Assembly (NCBI RefSeq): GCF_020537505.1
Contig: NZ_JAJBMO010000005.1
Location: 62,001 to 126,000 of the forward strand
Source: Blautia glucerasea
Lineage (GTDB): Bacteria > Bacillota > Clostridia > Lachnospirales > Lachnospiraceae
Direction of reading: 5' to 3'
Length of the DNA stretch: 64,000 bases
The position numbers and the translations under genes are program-made. The stretch's first letter is position 1. Every line of letters starts with the position of its first letter. Below the pieces are notes generated by a model. The model searched no databases. It saw only the letters and a program-made list of their open reading frames with translations, and had not been told where the DNA came from. Shown piece after piece: positions 62,268 to 64,000 of the stretch.

Positions 62268-62600
62268 CTATTCCTTGTGCTCTTCAAGTGCAATCTTCTG
62301 AGTCAACTCTTCGATTTTATATTGCAATTGAGAAATTTCCAGGGTTGATTGAAATGACTTAAACATCAGGGCAAATATTACAAGTAAAAAGACCATATTT
62401 GCAGGTGACTGGAATCCAATTATCTGTGCCAGCTTAATCACAATCTGTGGAAAAACTGCGATCACGATCAATATCATAGAGAAAACAAGCCAAAAAATAG
62501 AGTAGTCTATCTGCAGTTTTGATTTGCGAATTCTTCTTAAAATGTTCAATGTATTCATCACAGAAACAATAATTAATAAAACTCTTAATGCGATTGACAT
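62268..62600 (-). CDS. DUF2304 membrane protein
   Basis: A 110-residue protein with three transmembrane segments and the DUF2304 pattern (RRIRKSKLQIDYSIFWLVFS). The C-terminus is a coiled coil (TLEISQLQYKIEELTQKIAL). DUF2304 genes usually sit beside a DPM1-like GT2, as here (22-base gap upstream), and may help that enzyme in the membrane. Confidence 0.9.
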   Translation of the reverse strand: MSIALRVLLIIVSVMNTLNILRRIRKSKLQIDYSIFWLVFSMILIVIAVFPQIVIKLAQIIGFQSPANMVFLLVIFALMFKSFQSTLEISQLQYKIEELTQKIALEEHKE

Positions 62601-62621
62601 ATTTTTACCTTCTTCCGACTT

Positions 62622-63317
62622 TTAATCTGTTTTGCTTCGTTTTCTAAAATTCTGAATGAACAGAATAGAGATCATCATTCTCAGCATATACATCATGGAT
62701 TTTGTCCAGTTTAAATAGCTTTCCCCAGCTGTTCGGTCATCAATTTCTACCTGTACTTCTTTTATTGCAGCGCCCTGCTTAACCAGAAAAGAAATGGTAT
62801 CCGGTTCCGGTCCATAGTTAATATTGCGCGCAAATTCATGAATCATTTTTTTGCTGTACATTCTCATGCCGGATGTTGGATCTGCCACCCGTTTTCCTGT
62901 AGATACTTTGATCGCCCATCCGATCATGCGGCTTCCAACCATTCTCATACTCAATGGTTTCTTTTGTGTTACAAAACGTGATCCGATGACAATATCGTAT
63001 CCTTCCTCAATCCCCTTTACCAACTCTGCAATATACTCTGGTCTATGCTGTCCATCTGCATCAAACTGGATCGCGCAGTCATAATTTTTTAAATCTGCAT
63101 ATTTTAAACCGGTCTGAAAAGCGCCTGCAAGACCCAGATTCACCGGCAGATCAATAATATTAAACTTTTCTTCGTGGCAAATCCTGGAAGTATTATCAGC
63201 TGAACCATCGTTTACAACAACATAATCATACTGAGGATATTGATCCCTCAAATTTGAAACTACTTTTTTAATATTTAATTCCTCATTATATGCAGGAATA
63301 ACAACTAAAACTTTCAT
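62622..63317 (-). CDS. DPM1-like GT2 glycosyltransferase
   Basis: A 231-residue enzyme without a membrane anchor of its own until the tail. VLVVIPAYNEELNIKKVVSN (3-22), VVNDGSADNTSRI, and IQFDADGQHRPEYI (metal-binding DAD near 88-90) are typical. VADPTSGMRMYSKKM is the conserved acceptor-site region. It likely makes a polyprenyl-phosphate sugar, with DUF2304 as partner. Confidence 0.9.
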   Translation of the reverse strand: MKVLVVIPAYNEELNIKKVVSNLRDQYPQYDYVVVNDGSADNTSRICHEEKFNIIDLPVNLGLAGAFQTGLKYADLKNYDCAIQFDADGQHRPEYIAELVKGIEEGYDIVIGSRFVTQKKPLSMRMVGSRMIGWAIKVSTGKRVADPTSGMRMYSKKMIHEFARNINYGPEPDTISFLVKQGAAIKEVQVEIDDRTAGESYLNWTKSMMYMLRMMISILFIQNFRKRSKTD

Positions 63318-63331
63318 GTATGTATCCTTCG

Positions 63332-64000
63332 TTATATATTATTTGATTTCTCACTGGTACCATAAACCCGGGCAATTATTTTTGCAATCCCTTTTGGCCA
63401 AAACCTGCAAAACATTTCATAATCTTCCTGCCCTCTTGCATTATTTCCAATGATTTCTGACGTTGTTGATTCTTCATGAATTCTGTGATACATGCTCACT
63501 TTTGTCACATAGCAAAACTCACCTTTATATTTGCTTGCTCTTTCCAACATCATCCAGTCCACATTGCTGGCATATTTTACCTGAAAAGGTTCTTCTGGAA
63601 ATTTCTTTTTCACATAGGTAGTAGACGGACAACAAACAGGATTTCCAAGACTCAGGCAAAGCCTTCTGGCTCTTACACTCTTCCAAAGTCCTTTTATCCG
63701 CAGCGGCAATAATAAAATTCTTTTAATTGTGAGCAGCTGGTTGCGGTCTACTTTTTGTCCATTTCTTAATTCTCCATAATCAGAAAACGCTATGATCGGA
63801 TCTTTTGCACATTTCAACCCATTCAGAATATTTTCCAGATATTCTGGCTGATAGTAATCATCCTGATGCGCAATTGTAACATAATCTGTTTTTGCCTGTC
63901 TGTAAGCAAAATTCCAATCCTGTGCAATGCCACTCTCTCCCTGATTAATATATAAAGACAGATGATATTTTTCAGCAAGCGCTTTTATATAATCATTTGG
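63332..64000 (-). CDS. GT2 glycosyltransferase, 5' end beyond the window
   Basis: A partial gene: 222 residues are visible, and the frame stays open to base 64000. GIAQDWNFAYRQAKTDYVTI followed by AHQDDYYQPEYL gives the donor-binding QDD motif. PIIAFSDYGEL and YASNVDWMMLERASKYKG follow. It belongs to the same leftward glycan operon, 15 bases before the DPM1-like gene. The start and first roughly 60-70 residues lie to the right. Confidence 0.85.
   Translation of the reverse strand, partial: PNDYIKALAEKYHLSLYINQGESGIAQDWNFAYRQAKTDYVTIAHQDDYYQPEYLENILNGLKCAKDPIIAFSDYGELRNGQKVDRNQLLTIKRILLLPLRIKGLWKSVRARRLCLSLGNPVCCPSTTYVKKKFPEEPFQVKYASNVDWMMLERASKYKGEFCYVTKVSMYHRIHEESTTSEIIGNNARGQEDYEMFCRFWPKGIAKIIARVYGTSEKSNNI

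Overview
The window looks like chromosome of a low-to-moderate GC Firmicute of the Lachnospiraceae, plausibly Blautia or a close relative (inference from gene content, not from a search). Reasons: a FabK-type fatty-acid operon with fused accD-accA and a FabT-like MarR repressor, a THF riboswitch before an ECF folate S component, AGGAGG-type ribosome binding sites almost everywhere, frequent ATGA gene overlaps, and Tn4451-type mobile-element debris. No rRNA, tRNA or CRISPR array was seen.

Positions 1-14.3 kb are an AT-rich accessory island. It holds a methyltransferase and decayed mobilizable-transposon pieces (tnpW, a relaxase fragment). A leftward defence block follows: an XRE regulator, an unknown protein, an MmeI-like single-chain restriction-modification enzyme and a DUF262/DUF1524 (GmrSD-like) protein. 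A rightward five-gene unit comes next: a serine recombinase with an unusual C-terminal domain, two proteins repeating that domain, and two ParB-like proteins. The island ends inside the tad pilus ATPase gene cpaF, which is cut after its Walker B region. The missing 3' part of cpaF is not in the window, so the island should continue to the left.

14.3-24 kb: start of the tad pilus operon (cpaA-cpaE-cpaF'), an SGNH hydrolase, a GNAT acetyltransferase, MITE-like repeats, folT with its riboswitch, a lipoprotein, an amidohydrolase, an AlaX-type editing protein, and a sigma factor / anti-sigma / membrane protein unit. The sigma gene has no ATG, GTG or TTG start and appears to begin at ATT.

25-40 kb: birA with a WYL regulator, the lrgAB holin-like pair, endonuclease Q with a phosphoesterase, an HD / DUF45 peptidase / GH5 operon, an AraC regulator, glycogen phosphorylase, endonuclease III, and an ABC uptake permease with its binding protein but no ATPase.

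40-50 kb: fatty-acid synthesis, read leftwards as fabH-acpP-fabK-fabD-fabG-fabF-accB-fabZ-accC-accDA, followed by fabT. A sigma-A promoter before fabH carries an exact TTTGATAATCAAA palindrome just after its -10, matching the streptococcal FabT box.

50-64 kb: a secreted transglutaminase-like protein with Pro-Thr repeats and Ig-like repeats, then a cell-surface polysaccharide cluster: DUF2142 membrane protein, an asparagine-synthase-like enzyme, GT2 enzymes, a flippase, a Stealth phosphotransferase, a GT14 enzyme and DUF2304. The last glycosyltransferase runs off the right edge.
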